This document shows, piece by piece, positions 1 through 9,219 of a DNA stretch of 64,000 bases. The stretch spans positions 34,618 to 98,617 of the forward strand of contig UQHL01000011.1 of the NCBI GenBank assembly GCA_900540805.1, in the 5' to 3' direction. A program made the position numbers and the translations under genes. This stretch comes from an uncultured Eubacteriales bacterium (GTDB lineage: Bacteria > Bacillota > Clostridia > Christensenellales > Borkfalkiaceae). Positions within the stretch are counted from its first letter, which is position 1, and the number at the start of each line of letters is the position of its first letter. A model generated the notes under the pieces. The model worked only from the letters and a program-made list of their open reading frames with translations. It was not told the DNA's origin and did no database searches.

Positions 1-277
1 GGCCCCGACTGCGAACCGGTATTAGGACGGCTTTTCGGTAAAATGTATATTATGCCCGTTTCGTTTCTCTTTCGGCCGCAAAATTGTTTATAGCGCATTG
101 AAATCCCCAATCCAATATTGAACGGAATAGTTTCAGGCGCCCCCGCCGAAAGCTGTCAGGAATCTGTTCGATTTCTTCAAGCGGGCAATCTTCGGATTAT
201 CCATGCATTCTCTTTGACGGTATAATGCAATCCCGGACGCAACTTTTGAAGCTATACAAATTCCCTTTTTCAAATGT
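1..277. other. left-edge region without a recognised gene
   Basis: This stretch lies downstream of the minus-strand glycosidase gene that ends at 278. No reading frame of convincing length, no RNA gene and no clear terminator hairpin was seen. A 23-codon minus-strand frame exists but has no family resemblance and no supporting context. Confidence 0.5.
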
Positions 278-1777
278 TTATTCGGCGGCGATATTTGTCA
301 AAACCATTACGCTGTTCGGCCTGATGATGAGATTCAAGGCTCCGTTTTCCACAGATACGGTATTGCTCTTGTCAATGCCGAGCGTCTGTCCGTCCATGGG
401 AATAGAATTTTCCGTCACCTCGTATTTATCCATGCTCCCCGATGAAAAATTTGCGTTTACGACGGATAATTTTTCCTGCGTAGCGCCGCTGTTTGCCAAA
501 AGATACGTCCATTTTCCGCCCTCGTTTTGCAATGCAACCATGCAGACGTTTCCAAATTCGTTCAAATCCGTGCCGTATATCGAACTGTTCCTATCCGTAT
601 ATCTCGTAATGAGCGAATAGGTGTAATATTGCGGACGGAGCTCCCAATTTTTATTTTTATACTTCCAAAGCCCCAGGTCCATCATCGTACCGTCGTAATA
701 GCTGTTTCCGAGGACCCAATAGCTCATATATGTGAAACCGCTGTCGAGGGCGTTTATCGCAAACCTCGCGACATACATCGCCCGTCTATACGTATCCGTA
801 TCCATCTGTGCGGCGGCCGACGGGGGATTTGTCGTCTCGTTGGAACCGAATTCGCTTACGCCGTAGGCTTTGCCCGCCGTATCCGCCAATTCCGCAAAGG
901 GTTTCATGCCCATTTTCATCGTCGCGTTATCGTTGCTGTTTCTGAGCTTATAAAACGACCCCGTATAGCGATCGAAAAGATCGCCGACGCTTTCGAAAAC
1001 CTCTTCAAAGATTTCATAGTCGGATACTTCGGCGGGGCCGCTCAAACAATAAGCTTCGCGGATTCCTTCCTTTGTAAGCTTCGCATCGACGGCCTCTATC
1101 ATCCGACGAAAACCGCCGCTGCGGACGTATTCCGTACTCGGCTCGGGATAAAAGCTGATTTCATTGATGACCGAACCGTAACCCATTTCCGTCAAATGCT
1201 TTAAGGCGGCATATACGGACTCTGCAAACTCCGCGTCGTCTGCGGGAAGATCCAGCCAGCCCGGCGCTTCGCCGTCCCGGTTCAACGCATTCCAGCTGGC
1301 GGGATAAATACCATACCAACTGAGATTCATCCTGATATCGTGCTTTTTGCACAAATCGAGAACCTTATACACGCATTGCATTTTTACGGTATTCCAATTA
1401 AAACCATCCTCATTCAGTACCTCGGGGTCGTCGTTATCGTTCTCCAATTCGTACCAATCGGGAATGATACACATTCTCGTGACGTCTATCTTCATGTATT
1501 CCAACCGTTCCTCCCAAACGGCGACGTCTTGATCGGTGATGTTCGCGTCGATTCCGTCCAATCCCACATAGCTTCCCGAAAACAGGCACTGGTCCATCTG
1601 CGCGCCGATCCCCTCGAATTTATACCTTTTTGCCTCGTCGTCGATATCGACGCGAGTATATCCGTCGGGAATCACGGCGTTTTCCGAAGCAGACGGGGAG
1701 GAATCCCCGCCTGCCGCGCAGGAGGAACCGACAAGTATAAATATACTTCCCAGAATAACAGAAACTAATTTTTTCAT
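278..1777 (-). CDS. secreted lipoprotein glycoside hydrolase, clan GH-A type (GH30-like)
   Basis: Predicted lipoprotein of 499 residues: a hydrophobic signal ends in a lipobox-like Gly-Ser-Ser-Cys with Cys20. The body reads as a TIM-barrel glycosidase. An early FEGIGAQ segment near residue 54 resembles the start of GH30 domains; Asn205-Glu206 sits where clan GH-A enzymes carry the acid/base, and Val-Ser-Glu309-Phe-Gly fits the nucleophile strand. A beta-sandwich-like C-terminal part follows, as in GH30. It is the last gene of the minus-strand operon; its ATG overlaps the stop of the GDPD gene as ATGA, with an AGGAG site inside that gene's 3' end. Substrate is unknown. GH30 versus another GH-A family is not settled. 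Confidence 0.65.
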   Translation of the reverse strand: MKKLVSVILGSIFILVGSSCAAGGDSSPSASENAVIPDGYTRVDIDDEAKRYKFEGIGAQMDQCLFSGSYVGLDGIDANITDQDVAVWEERLEYMKIDVTRMCIIPDWYELENDNDDPEVLNEDGFNWNTVKMQCVYKVLDLCKKHDIRMNLSWYGIYPASWNALNRDGEAPGWLDLPADDAEFAESVYAALKHLTEMGYGSVINEISFYPEPSTEYVRSGGFRRMIEAVDAKLTKEGIREAYCLSGPAEVSDYEIFEEVFESVGDLFDRYTGSFYKLRNSNDNATMKMGMKPFAELADTAGKAYGVSEFGSNETTNPPSAAAQMDTDTYRRAMYVARFAINALDSGFTYMSYWVLGNSYYDGTMMDLGLWKYKNKNWELRPQYYTYSLITRYTDRNSSIYGTDLNEFGNVCMVALQNEGGKWTYLLANSGATQEKLSVVNANFSSGSMDKYEVTENSIPMDGQTLGIDKSNTVSVENGALNLIIRPNSVMVLTNIAAE

Positions 1778-3747
1778 AAATATTTCTCCTTCTTTTTCAA
1801 AACCGGGATACTTAAAAGCGATAATGCGATACCTGCCCCCGTCAAACCCGATAACTCAAGCAAAGAGCCGCACCCCCGGGCCTCGCCCGAGCCGCTTTCC
1901 GCAATCAGCGTGAAGGGTTGGGAATAAATATAGTACTCTCCGAGAGAGGAAAACATTTTATATCGATAAACCGCGGTGGAAGTCCCCTCCTTTACCGCCT
2001 TCAATCGATTTCCGTCCGTCACCTCAAAAGCTTCGCCGGAAACGAGCATAGGTTCGGCAAGGCTGTCATCCGTCAAATCCGCGTCTGCCGTTGCGTTGCC
2101 TTCATAATCGCTTCGGGAATAATATTTGCCCGAGAGCCGCACCTCCGCCTCTTTTCCCACGGCCGTTTTATATTCCGTCCGATCGGCGGAAATCGTCCGA
2201 ATCGTTTCGGCGAGCATCGCAACTCCGTCGATCGTTAAAGAGGCACACCCTTGCATCCTGTATTGGTCTATCAGATTTGCACTCGTCAATGTCCACGCAT
2301 GAACGCCCACGCCGCGGAGCTGAATCTGTCGGATCATTTCCTCCGTAAGAACATTGAAGCCGGGATTATATACGCAATTATAATTTTGAATTGCCCCGAA
2401 AACGCCGCGCAGGGTATCGCTTAAAAGAAGGTCTCCGTTCTTATAAATATCATGTTTTTCATCGTAAATTTTTTCATATACCCGAAAATCGTCGCTCGAG
2501 AGCGCACCCAATCCGACCGAGGGAAGAGCTTGATACATATATCCCAGAGATTGTTTGGAAAAACAGATCACGACGCATTGATTTTCAAAGTCATATTCGC
2601 GGATAAGCGCCGCGACGGCTTCCGCCAGGGGCTTTGAATAATCTTTCAATTCGATGACCAGCATGCAGTCCGTCGGTTTGAAATATTCGATAAACTGTCT
2701 CAGAGTGGGAATACGGTAGGAATCGTCAAAATTTTTATATGTATAATTTTTCAGATCGGCATAACTCGTCGTCTCTACCGTTCCCTTCGCGTTCATCATG
2801 GTCCCAATCAGGCTGTCGTGCATGACGACGAGCTCTTTGTCCAAAGTAAAATGCACGTCTATTTCTATATAGTCCGCGCCGTCTGCAAACGCCTTTTCGG
2901 CGCTTTCCAGCGTATTCTCGGGGCCATACACAGAATATCCGCCTTCGGTAGCGCCCGACCCCCTGTGTCCGATAATAAACGGATCTCTCACAACAGAATT
3001 CGGCTTTCCGAAAAATTTCCGATAAACCTCGGAATACGTTTGAGGCGAGTCCGTCGCGATTCCGTTTACGCCCGTCAAAATCGTCTTAACGGCGCTGTTC
3101 GCCGTAGAGCCTCTGTCCTCCGCCCATACGGAAAGATAACGCTTGCGGAGAGAGTTGACAAATTCTACCGTCAACGGTTCGGCGTCCAGAAAAACGATTT
3201 TTGAAAAGCCCTCATTGACGGCTTTTACGATTTCGTCCGCCGACAATTCCCGTCCCCGCAGATCCAGCGCCCCGCGGGAAAGCGGAAACTGTTTCCGCGC
3301 CGAATATAGCAGCTCCGGCTTTTTCGAGACGATGAACACGTCCTCCGTTCCGTTCTCTTTCAAAGCCTCCAGCAACGACGAGAGACTTTCTTCCTCTTCG
3401 ACTTCGAATGCCGGAACGGAGAAATCGCTCGTTTCCGCTATAAATTCCGCGACCGAACAGAGCTTTTCCGAGCCGTAAACGACGTTCAACGCCTTATCCA
3501 CCGCCGCGAGGACGATATTTACGCGCAGCTTCTTCACCTTCGACAAGTCGGCCGTTTCCCGCAGTTCGAAGATCGTCGATGCGGGCTGGACGACAGAATC
3601 GACGCTTTCCAGCTCCTTATATCCGTCGGATGAGACCTCCGTCGCAGCGGAACGAGAAGGCTCGGCCCCGACGGAAAATACGGGAACCATTCCCGAAAAT
3701 GCGATCGACAATGCTGCCGCCGCAAAAAAAATTTTACGAATTTTCAT
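1774..3747 (-). CDS. secreted GDPD-family phosphodiesterase with GCGS C-terminal anchor
   Basis: Protein of 657 residues with an N-terminal signal peptide. Residues about 255-520 form a glycerophosphodiester phosphodiesterase domain: His261-Arg-Gly, Glu277-Asn278, Glu295-Asp297 and His310-Asp311 are the family's catalytic and metal-binding positions. Residues about 55-245 look like a second, degenerate copy: they end with an SVWAEDRG...GVNGIATDSPQ stretch like the GDPD C-terminal strand but lack the HRG motif. A beta-rich region follows the active domain, then Gly-Cys626-Gly-Ser, a hydrophobic segment and a basic end. Likely an extracellular enzyme acting on glycerophosphodiesters or teichoic-acid-type glycerol phosphates. 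It is translationally coupled to the downstream glycosidase. Confidence 0.8.
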   Translation of the reverse strand: MKIRKIFFAAAALSIAFSGMVPVFSVGAEPSRSAATEVSSDGYKELESVDSVVQPASTIFELRETADLSKVKKLRVNIVLAAVDKALNVVYGSEKLCSVAEFIAETSDFSVPAFEVEEEESLSSLLEALKENGTEDVFIVSKKPELLYSARKQFPLSRGALDLRGRELSADEIVKAVNEGFSKIVFLDAEPLTVEFVNSLRKRYLSVWAEDRGSTANSAVKTILTGVNGIATDSPQTYSEVYRKFFGKPNSVVRDPFIIGHRGSGATEGGYSVYGPENTLESAEKAFADGADYIEIDVHFTLDKELVVMHDSLIGTMMNAKGTVETTSYADLKNYTYKNFDDSYRIPTLRQFIEYFKPTDCMLVIELKDYSKPLAEAVAALIREYDFENQCVVICFSKQSLGYMYQALPSVGLGALSSDDFRVYEKIYDEKHDIYKNGDLLLSDTLRGVFGAIQNYNCVYNPGFNVLTEEMIRQIQLRGVGVHAWTLTSANLIDQYRMQGCASLTIDGVAMLAETIRTISADRTEYKTAVGKEAEVRLSGKYYSRSDYEGNATADADLTDDSLAEPMLVSGEAFEVTDGNRLKAVKEGTSTAVYRYKMFSSLGEYYIYSQPFTLIAESGSGEARGCGSLLELSGLTGAGIALSLLSIPVLKKKEKYL

Positions 3748-3758
3748 CTTTTTTCAGA

Positions 3759-3790
3759 CTTACCGATTGCCCGAAAGGGCAATCGGTAAG
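3759..3790 (-). other. strong intercistronic hairpin upstream of the GDPD gene
   Basis: A perfect 14-bp inverted repeat (arms 3759-3772 and 3777-3790, GAAA loop as read on the plus strand) lies between the surface-protein gene and the GDPD gene. No T-run follows in either direction, so it is not a classic terminator. The only GG-containing Shine-Dalgarno-like bases before the GDPD start (ATG at 3747) fall inside the stem. It may stabilise the upstream mRNA or limit GDPD translation. Confidence 0.7.
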
Positions 3791-3802
3791 TTCTTCCTCC
3801 GC

Positions 3803-6562
3803 TCAATGCTTCTTTTTAAGGATCACTGCGCCCGCGGCAGACAAGAGGAACAGCGCGGCTGTTCCAAATGCGGAAATACTGCTGCCGCAGCCCGCTTCTA
3901 CCGGGGCAGACGTCGTTTCGGAGCTTCCCGAAGAGGAATTACCCGACGCTTCTTCCTCAATATTGATATCTACGATATTGAACTGCGTCTTGCCGTCGTC
4001 GGTATTCGCGGTGATCTTTATCTTGAAAAATTCTTCTTTCGTCGCCGCATATACCCACTGGCCGTTGACAACTTCTCCCACCGCCTCCTTTGTTTCGTTA
4101 TTCACCACCGTAAAGGAAAGAGCGGAATCGCCCTCATATACAAACGCATTGATAAGATTGATGCGAACCGTCTCCCCCGTATAATATACGTCCTCCGCAC
4201 GGAAATCGTAGTTCCTTTCTATCCGGTAATCGGGCTTTTGGGCCTGCTCCATGTATTTCCCCTCGGGATCTTCATCGTAGGAAACGACATACATCTCCTT
4301 AAACAGGCAGGTGGAGCTTTGGGCCTTGGGTTCGGTATTATTCGAACCCGTCCACATGCAGAGATACCCCGCTCTTTCGTACACGTCCCAATCGTAAGTA
4401 ACGCCTTTATCTTCCACTTTCTTATTGTAATCGGTGAGCGTAATCTCGCGTCTGCCGTCCAGCCAAAGCTCCATGGAAACGCCCTGTCCGTTTTCGTCGT
4501 CCACATTTCTGACTTTCAGAACAATCCAATGGTCGTTGCCGTCCACGAGATTGTAGCCGAACTTATAATTGACGTAGGAGTCGAGCCCCGTACTGTCGCT
4601 GAAGCCCTTATACCGCGCGAAAGAAAGGAAACAGCTTCTGTCTTCGTACGAACCGGGTATCGCGCGGTAGTCCTTGCCGATAGCGAACCCGTAATACATA
4701 TTTTTGAACGACGACTGTGCGCCCGTGGGGACAGTCCCCGAATCCATCATGAAACCGAATTTCAGCATGCTGTAATCGTAGAGATCCGTCACGTCGTCGG
4801 GCTTTCCCGTTGCGTCCCAATTGGAATACAGCGACAAATTGAACTTGAACGCCCAATCGAATTCGTTCACCTTTCCGTTCGTAATCGAAAAACCGTTGCC
4901 GATCCCCGAAACGATATTGTTGAGCGACAGCCCCGAGGCTTCCATGGAGACGAGCGCTTCGTCGTAAGCGAAGTTATATTTATTGGAAGCGAGGTTATAT
5001 GTATCGTCGTAAATTTCGTCGTAATCGGGAAGCACCTCTTCGGGCGCATAGTCGGAAACGCGCAGTTCCGTTACGTTAAGATACTGGCTGTCGTCCGAAG
5101 TTCCCTTGACGGGGAAATTGAAATAGATACCGGTGGAAAGGAACCAATTCCCTTTATACTCCTCTCCGGCCAGCTCCGCGCCCAAAACGTACCATTGCCC
5201 GTCGATGACGATGGAAAGCTTCATGCCCGTTTCCGTGTCTTCCGTGAGGAGAACTACCGTATGCTCGTTCCCATCCATGAGCTTCGTCCCCGCGTAAAAA
5301 TCGCCGTTGCCGTTCCCGTCCGCGATAACCAGCTTTTCGGAAGGATCCATCTGTTCCTGGTATTTCCCCAATGTAAACGTCTTAACGGAAATCCAGCCGG
5401 TAGCGGAAAATTCTATGAGGATTTCTTTCCCCTCGGCGCCCGCCTGCTGCCAATAATCAAAGGAGGTATCGTACAAGGCGGCGCTCTTTGTCAAAGCGAT
5501 TCCGAAACGGCTGATGCCGTTTGCCGGATAATTTTCCGCGTCCGCTTTCTGCGCATCGGTAAACTCCCCGTTTGCCTTAAACTTGAAGGTAACCGTCGAA
5601 TCCGCCGCAATCTGCTTTTTCAAAAACGCGGCGGCCGCCTTTTCGTAGGCGTAATTTTTCAGCATGACCCCGTTTTCGTTTACCGAAAGGCTGTCTTCCG
5701 CCGCACGCGACGACCCCGTAAACCAATCGGCCTTTGCCGAAACGTCCTCCGAAACCGTATCCGCCTCGGGTACGGCGGGAAGCGGATCCGCTTCTTCATA
5801 GACGTTAGAAACGGTCAGCTCGGAAACGGAAAGATATTCCTCCTCGGAAAGCGTGACGTCTCCCCACGCCTGCATGCCCGTCGAAAAATAATAATCGCCT
5901 TGCAGCGCCGTTTCCTCCAGCGCAAAGTTCTCGACATAGGCCTGGCCGTCCACCGCGATCGTCAACGAAATTCCCGTTTCCGTGTCGCTCTTGCTCACCG
6001 TCACGACATGTTCCGCCTTGTCGAGCACGTTATACGCCCCCGACAACGGACCGTTTTTATTCGCGTTCCCCGACGCTACCGTTTGGGAATCATACGTCCC
6101 GTTATCCTTCGTGGTGAGCTCCAGCCAAGCGGGCTTGAATTCCATATTGATGACCTTGCCCGTATTCCCCGCCGTAGCCCAAGGATACAGGGAAGCATTC
6201 TGGCAGGTCTGCGTCATACCCAACTGAATAACGAATCTGCCGTTGTTCCCGTTTTGGGAGTATCCGCTCATTTTTACGGAAACGGTTTCTCCGACGGCGA
6301 CTTTTTCCTTATAGTACACGCCCGCGGTACCGTTGGAAAGCGAGGTGCCCCAATCGGAGATACGGATTCCGTCCGTCCCGAACGCGACGGCGTTTTCCAC
6401 GATATTCGAGTTCGTTACAAACGAGTCGGCGTCTAGCGCCAGATTTTTAAGCGTCTGTTCCGCCGCGGAAGCAGGAAAGAGAAGCATCGTTCCCAATCCC
6501 AACGACATCGCACAGACGGACGAACAAAAAGCCGTTAAAAGTTTTCTTTTCATAATTTTCAT
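3803..6562 (-). CDS. large secreted multi-module surface protein with GCGS C-terminal anchor
   Basis: Protein of 919 residues with a signal peptide ending near Ala-Ser-Ala-Ala. Three related beta-sandwich modules follow, at roughly residues 35-255, 280-505 and 515-740. Each contains a strand pair in which Glu/Asn-His-Thr/Trp-Val-Val leads to a Gly-Gln-or-Arg strand, like concanavalin A/LamG-type folds. A shorter beta domain (about 770-870) precedes Gly-Cys892-Gly-Ser, a hydrophobic stretch and a Lys-Lys-Lys-His end. No catalytic motif is recognised, so glycan binding at the cell surface is the most likely role. It lies 19 bases downstream of the solute-binding-protein gene in the same operon, which suggests it collects substrate for that importer. 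The family is not recognised more precisely. Confidence 0.6.
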   Translation of the reverse strand: MKIMKRKLLTAFCSSVCAMSLGLGTMLLFPASAAEQTLKNLALDADSFVTNSNIVENAVAFGTDGIRISDWGTSLSNGTAGVYYKEKVAVGETVSVKMSGYSQNGNNGRFVIQLGMTQTCQNASLYPWATAGNTGKVINMEFKPAWLELTTKDNGTYDSQTVASGNANKNGPLSGAYNVLDKAEHVVTVSKSDTETGISLTIAVDGQAYVENFALEETALQGDYYFSTGMQAWGDVTLSEEEYLSVSELTVSNVYEEADPLPAVPEADTVSEDVSAKADWFTGSSRAAEDSLSVNENGVMLKNYAYEKAAAAFLKKQIAADSTVTFKFKANGEFTDAQKADAENYPANGISRFGIALTKSAALYDTSFDYWQQAGAEGKEILIEFSATGWISVKTFTLGKYQEQMDPSEKLVIADGNGNGDFYAGTKLMDGNEHTVVLLTEDTETGMKLSIVIDGQWYVLGAELAGEEYKGNWFLSTGIYFNFPVKGTSDDSQYLNVTELRVSDYAPEEVLPDYDEIYDDTYNLASNKYNFAYDEALVSMEASGLSLNNIVSGIGNGFSITNGKVNEFDWAFKFNLSLYSNWDATGKPDDVTDLYDYSMLKFGFMMDSGTVPTGAQSSFKNMYYGFAIGKDYRAIPGSYEDRSCFLSFARYKGFSDSTGLDSYVNYKFGYNLVDGNDHWIVLKVRNVDDENGQGVSMELWLDGRREITLTDYNKKVEDKGVTYDWDVYERAGYLCMWTGSNNTEPKAQSSTCLFKEMYVVSYDEDPEGKYMEQAQKPDYRIERNYDFRAEDVYYTGETVRINLINAFVYEGDSALSFTVVNNETKEAVGEVVNGQWVYAATKEEFFKIKITANTDDGKTQFNIVDINIEEEASGNSSSGSSETTSAPVEAGCGSSISAFGTAALFLLSAAGAVILKKKH

Positions 6563-6581
6563 TCCCCTTTATTTTTGTTTT

Positions 6582-8210
6582 TTAAGCTTTGTTCAATAAA
6601 TATTGCTTGGTCATCCAATCGACGTAATCGGAGGCTACGGAATAGAAATATTTCACTCCGTCCGACTCGCCCGGCTGCGAGACTTTCGGGTCGATACTGC
6701 CGTTCCAAGCCTTATAGATGACCTCCGTCACCATTTTGTTTTGGGCGGAGATAAAGTTGTTGTACGTTTCGTCCGCGGGTTTGAACAGAAACATTCCCGT
6801 CAACGCGTCCTCGTAGCATTCGGCGTTCCGCGCCGTGGCTATCCACTTTTTCTCCGCCGCCGTATATCCCGTATAAGTTCTGTCGGAAATATTTTTGTTC
6901 TCCAAAAGCTTCAGCGTCCCCGAATAGCTCGGTTTTGTGATGTAGGATTCGGAGGGATAGGAAAATTCGTCCTCGCCGACCCTGATCCAATCCTCGCCCT
7001 CTATTCCGTAAGCGCAGAGCTCATAATTTTCCTTGCTCGCATATACCCAATTGAGATATTCGAGCATCAATTCCTGATTTTTACTTCTGGGGTTGATGAC
7101 TAAACCGCTGTAAGCCGAGGCTTCCGCGCGGAAGCCTTTCAGCTCTTTTCCCTGCGCGTCCTTCGTCACATTCCCGTCCGCGTCGCCCGCGCTGAGCGGG
7201 CCGATGACGGTTAGCTCCGCCTCCGGATTATACTCTTTCAGCCGACGCGAAATGCGAATCAATTCGTCTATTTTCGGATTGCCCACATACACCCCCACCT
7301 GTTCGCTATAAAACCATTGTTCGCGGGTCGTATAGGTGGTCGTGGATTCAAACTGTTCCCAAAGGCCTTCTTTCGACCATTGATACGCATAATCCAAAAC
7401 CTCGTCGTAGTTGTCGTGCAGATATCCGGGAATCACTTCCGAAACGCCGCCGTCGGCGTTATAAATCACCGAATGGGAAGCATAGCTCGGCTGTCCCTCC
7501 ACCACGCCCGAAGTGAGGACGTATTCGAGATCCCAAGGCGCGCCCGCGAGCGGGATCGTACAACCGATGTCGGTCTTGAACTTTTTAAGCATGTCCTCGA
7601 ACTGTCCCATAGTTTTCAAAAGCTTGAGGCTCCCTCCCGAGCTTTCGGCCTCGGCGGCATCGTCCGTGTACCCGACTTGCTTCATCCAATCCTTTCTGAC
7701 GAGGATTCCATAATCCTTTTGTTCGCTCACCGACGGGATTCCATACACCGCGCCCGTGACGGTCGTAAGAGAAGAAATATTTTCCCCGACGGCGTCCGCG
7801 ATATTTTTACAGTAATCCTCAAAAAGATAGTCCTGCAAATCCGCCGCCGCGCCCTGACGGATCAGGTTGTCGTCCACGCCCGCAATGCCGAGATAGGATA
7901 CGGCCGCATCCCAGGAAGAGCTCGCTTTCGAATTCTCGACGGCGCTCGCAAAATCGGATTTGTTATAAACGAGGAAATTCAGTTTGACAGCTTTCCCCGT
8001 ATCCTCTTCAAATTTTCTTTCCACCGCCTCCGTGACCTTCGATTCGTTCGTCCCCTTTACCTTGTCGCTCGCAATAAATACAGTCAGCTGCGTGGCCTCG
8101 CCGGGCGCTGCGGAGGACGAATCCTTGCCGCTCTCCCCGCAGCCAACTGCCGCCAGCGCAAATACGGCCGTAAAGGCGCCTGCCAAAGTTCTTTTTACAA
8201 TCTTTCTCAT
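6582..8210 (-). CDS. ABC transporter extracellular solute-binding lipoprotein (carbohydrate type)
   Basis: Protein of 542 residues with a lipoprotein signal (Leu-Ala-Ala-Val-Gly-Cys24) and a Ser/Asp linker. The body resembles family 1 solute-binding proteins of the LplA type that serve LplB/YtcP permeases: an early VKLNFLVYN strand, a WDAAVSYLG segment and a C-terminal TYNNFISAQNKMV helix. A strong AAGGAGG site precedes the ATG. It follows the two permease genes in the operon and precedes the surface protein. The ligand is probably an oligosaccharide, but the sequence does not say which. No ATPase gene accompanies the system. Confidence 0.88.
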   Translation of the reverse strand: MRKIVKRTLAGAFTAVFALAAVGCGESGKDSSSAAPGEATQLTVFIASDKVKGTNESKVTEAVERKFEEDTGKAVKLNFLVYNKSDFASAVENSKASSSWDAAVSYLGIAGVDDNLIRQGAAADLQDYLFEDYCKNIADAVGENISSLTTVTGAVYGIPSVSEQKDYGILVRKDWMKQVGYTDDAAEAESSGGSLKLLKTMGQFEDMLKKFKTDIGCTIPLAGAPWDLEYVLTSGVVEGQPSYASHSVIYNADGGVSEVIPGYLHDNYDEVLDYAYQWSKEGLWEQFESTTTYTTREQWFYSEQVGVYVGNPKIDELIRISRRLKEYNPEAELTVIGPLSAGDADGNVTKDAQGKELKGFRAEASAYSGLVINPRSKNQELMLEYLNWVYASKENYELCAYGIEGEDWIRVGEDEFSYPSESYITKPSYSGTLKLLENKNISDRTYTGYTAAEKKWIATARNAECYEDALTGMFLFKPADETYNNFISAQNKMVTEVIYKAWNGSIDPKVSQPGESDGVKYFYSVASDYVDWMTKQYLLNKA

Positions 8211-8263
8211 AAAACCTCCTTATTCCGCTTTTGCGGTAATTTCTGAAATTTATTTTTACAACC

Positions 8264-8321
8264 GCCGAGGCCTTCGGGAAAAATCCCAAATCTATTGCAC
8301 GCCCCTATCGCGCGCCTCGGC
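8264..8321 (-). other. intercistronic inverted repeat between permease and binding-protein genes
   Basis: GCCGAGGC at 8264-8271 pairs with GCCTCGGC at 8314-8321 around a loop of about 42 bases. A second small hairpin (CCGC/GCGG, 8225-8236) lies just before the binding-protein ribosome site. There is no T-run. Such hairpins often raise the level of binding-protein mRNA relative to permease mRNA; this role is inferred. Confidence 0.5.
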
Positions 8322-8329
8322 TCATTCCG

Positions 8330-9205
8330 TCATTCTTTTACGGCCCCCACGATCGTGCCGTTGATAAAATACTTCTGCAGAAACGGGTAAATACAAATAA
8401 TCGGCAGCGTGGCTACGATAATCGCCGCGTTCTGCACTCCGATTTGAGGGACGTTGGAAGCTCCGCCGCCCGTTCCGCTGGAAATAGAGTCCATATTGAT
8501 GATCATGTTTCTGACGACGTATTGAATCGGGTACAGTTCGCTGTGATTCGGGTCGATAAACAACCTGGTGGTCGTCCAGCTGTTCCACTGATTGACCGCC
8601 GCGAACAGCGCAACCGTCGCAATCACGGACGCGGAAAGCGGGATATAAATTCCGAAAAGTATCTTTAGACTTCCCGCGCCCTCTATCCTCGCGGATTCTT
8701 CCAGCGAGTCGGGAAGCGCCGCGAAATAATTCCTCAGCAGAATGACGTTCCAGGCGCTCGTTACGACGGGAAGAATCAACGACCAAAGATTATTGAGCAG
8801 ATTGAGTTTTTCGATCAACAGGTAAAACGGAACCATACCCCCGCCGAACAGCATCGTGATCACCACATAGATATTCAGCGCTTTTTTTCCGAAAAAGCCG
8901 CGACGGGAAAGCGGATATGCCAGCAGGGAATTGACGAGCACGGAGAGCCCCGTCGTAAGCAAAGTAATATATACGGATACGCCCAAAGATCTGGCGACCG
9001 TACTGCCCGCCGAAAAGATATAGCGGTAGGAAGCAAAGCTGAAATCGCGGATAAAAAGGCCCGGACCGTACTTTGCGAGAGCGCGCTCGCCCGAAAAAGA
9101 AGCGCTGACAATAATGACGTAAGGAAATACAAAAACCGCAAACAGCGTCAGCATAATGACGACGTTTATGATATTGAATGCTTTTTCGCCTTTACTTTTT
9201 ATCAT
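8330..9205 (-). CDS. carbohydrate ABC transporter permease (YtcP/LplC-like)
   Basis: Integral membrane protein of 291 residues with about six membrane segments. The cytoplasmic EAA loop is clear (Glu-Glu-Ser-Ala-Arg-Ile-Glu-Gly-Ala-Gly, then Ile-Pro-Leu-Ser), which docks the ATPase. It ends in the Gly-Ala-Val-Lys-Glu typical of the MalG-type subunit. The start at 9205 is chosen because GGAGGCGG sits six bases upstream; a TTG 21 bases earlier would overlap the upstream gene and has no ribosome site. It pairs with the fused permease gene just upstream and with the binding lipoprotein downstream. Confidence 0.92.
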   Translation of the reverse strand: MIKSKGEKAFNIINVVIMLTLFAVFVFPYVIIVSASFSGERALAKYGPGLFIRDFSFASYRYIFSAGSTVARSLGVSVYITLLTTGLSVLVNSLLAYPLSRRGFFGKKALNIYVVITMLFGGGMVPFYLLIEKLNLLNNLWSLILPVVTSAWNVILLRNYFAALPDSLEESARIEGAGSLKILFGIYIPLSASVIATVALFAAVNQWNSWTTTRLFIDPNHSELYPIQYVVRNMIINMDSISSGTGGGASNVPQIGVQNAAIIVATLPIICIYPFLQKYFINGTIVGAVKE

Positions 9206-9219
9206 AATTCCGCCTCCGT

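Noticed and set aside
3767..6436. 889-codon plus-strand open frame opposite the 919-residue surface protein
   Set aside because: Antisense shadow; no family resemblance, Arg- and Ile-rich composition typical of reversed coding DNA.
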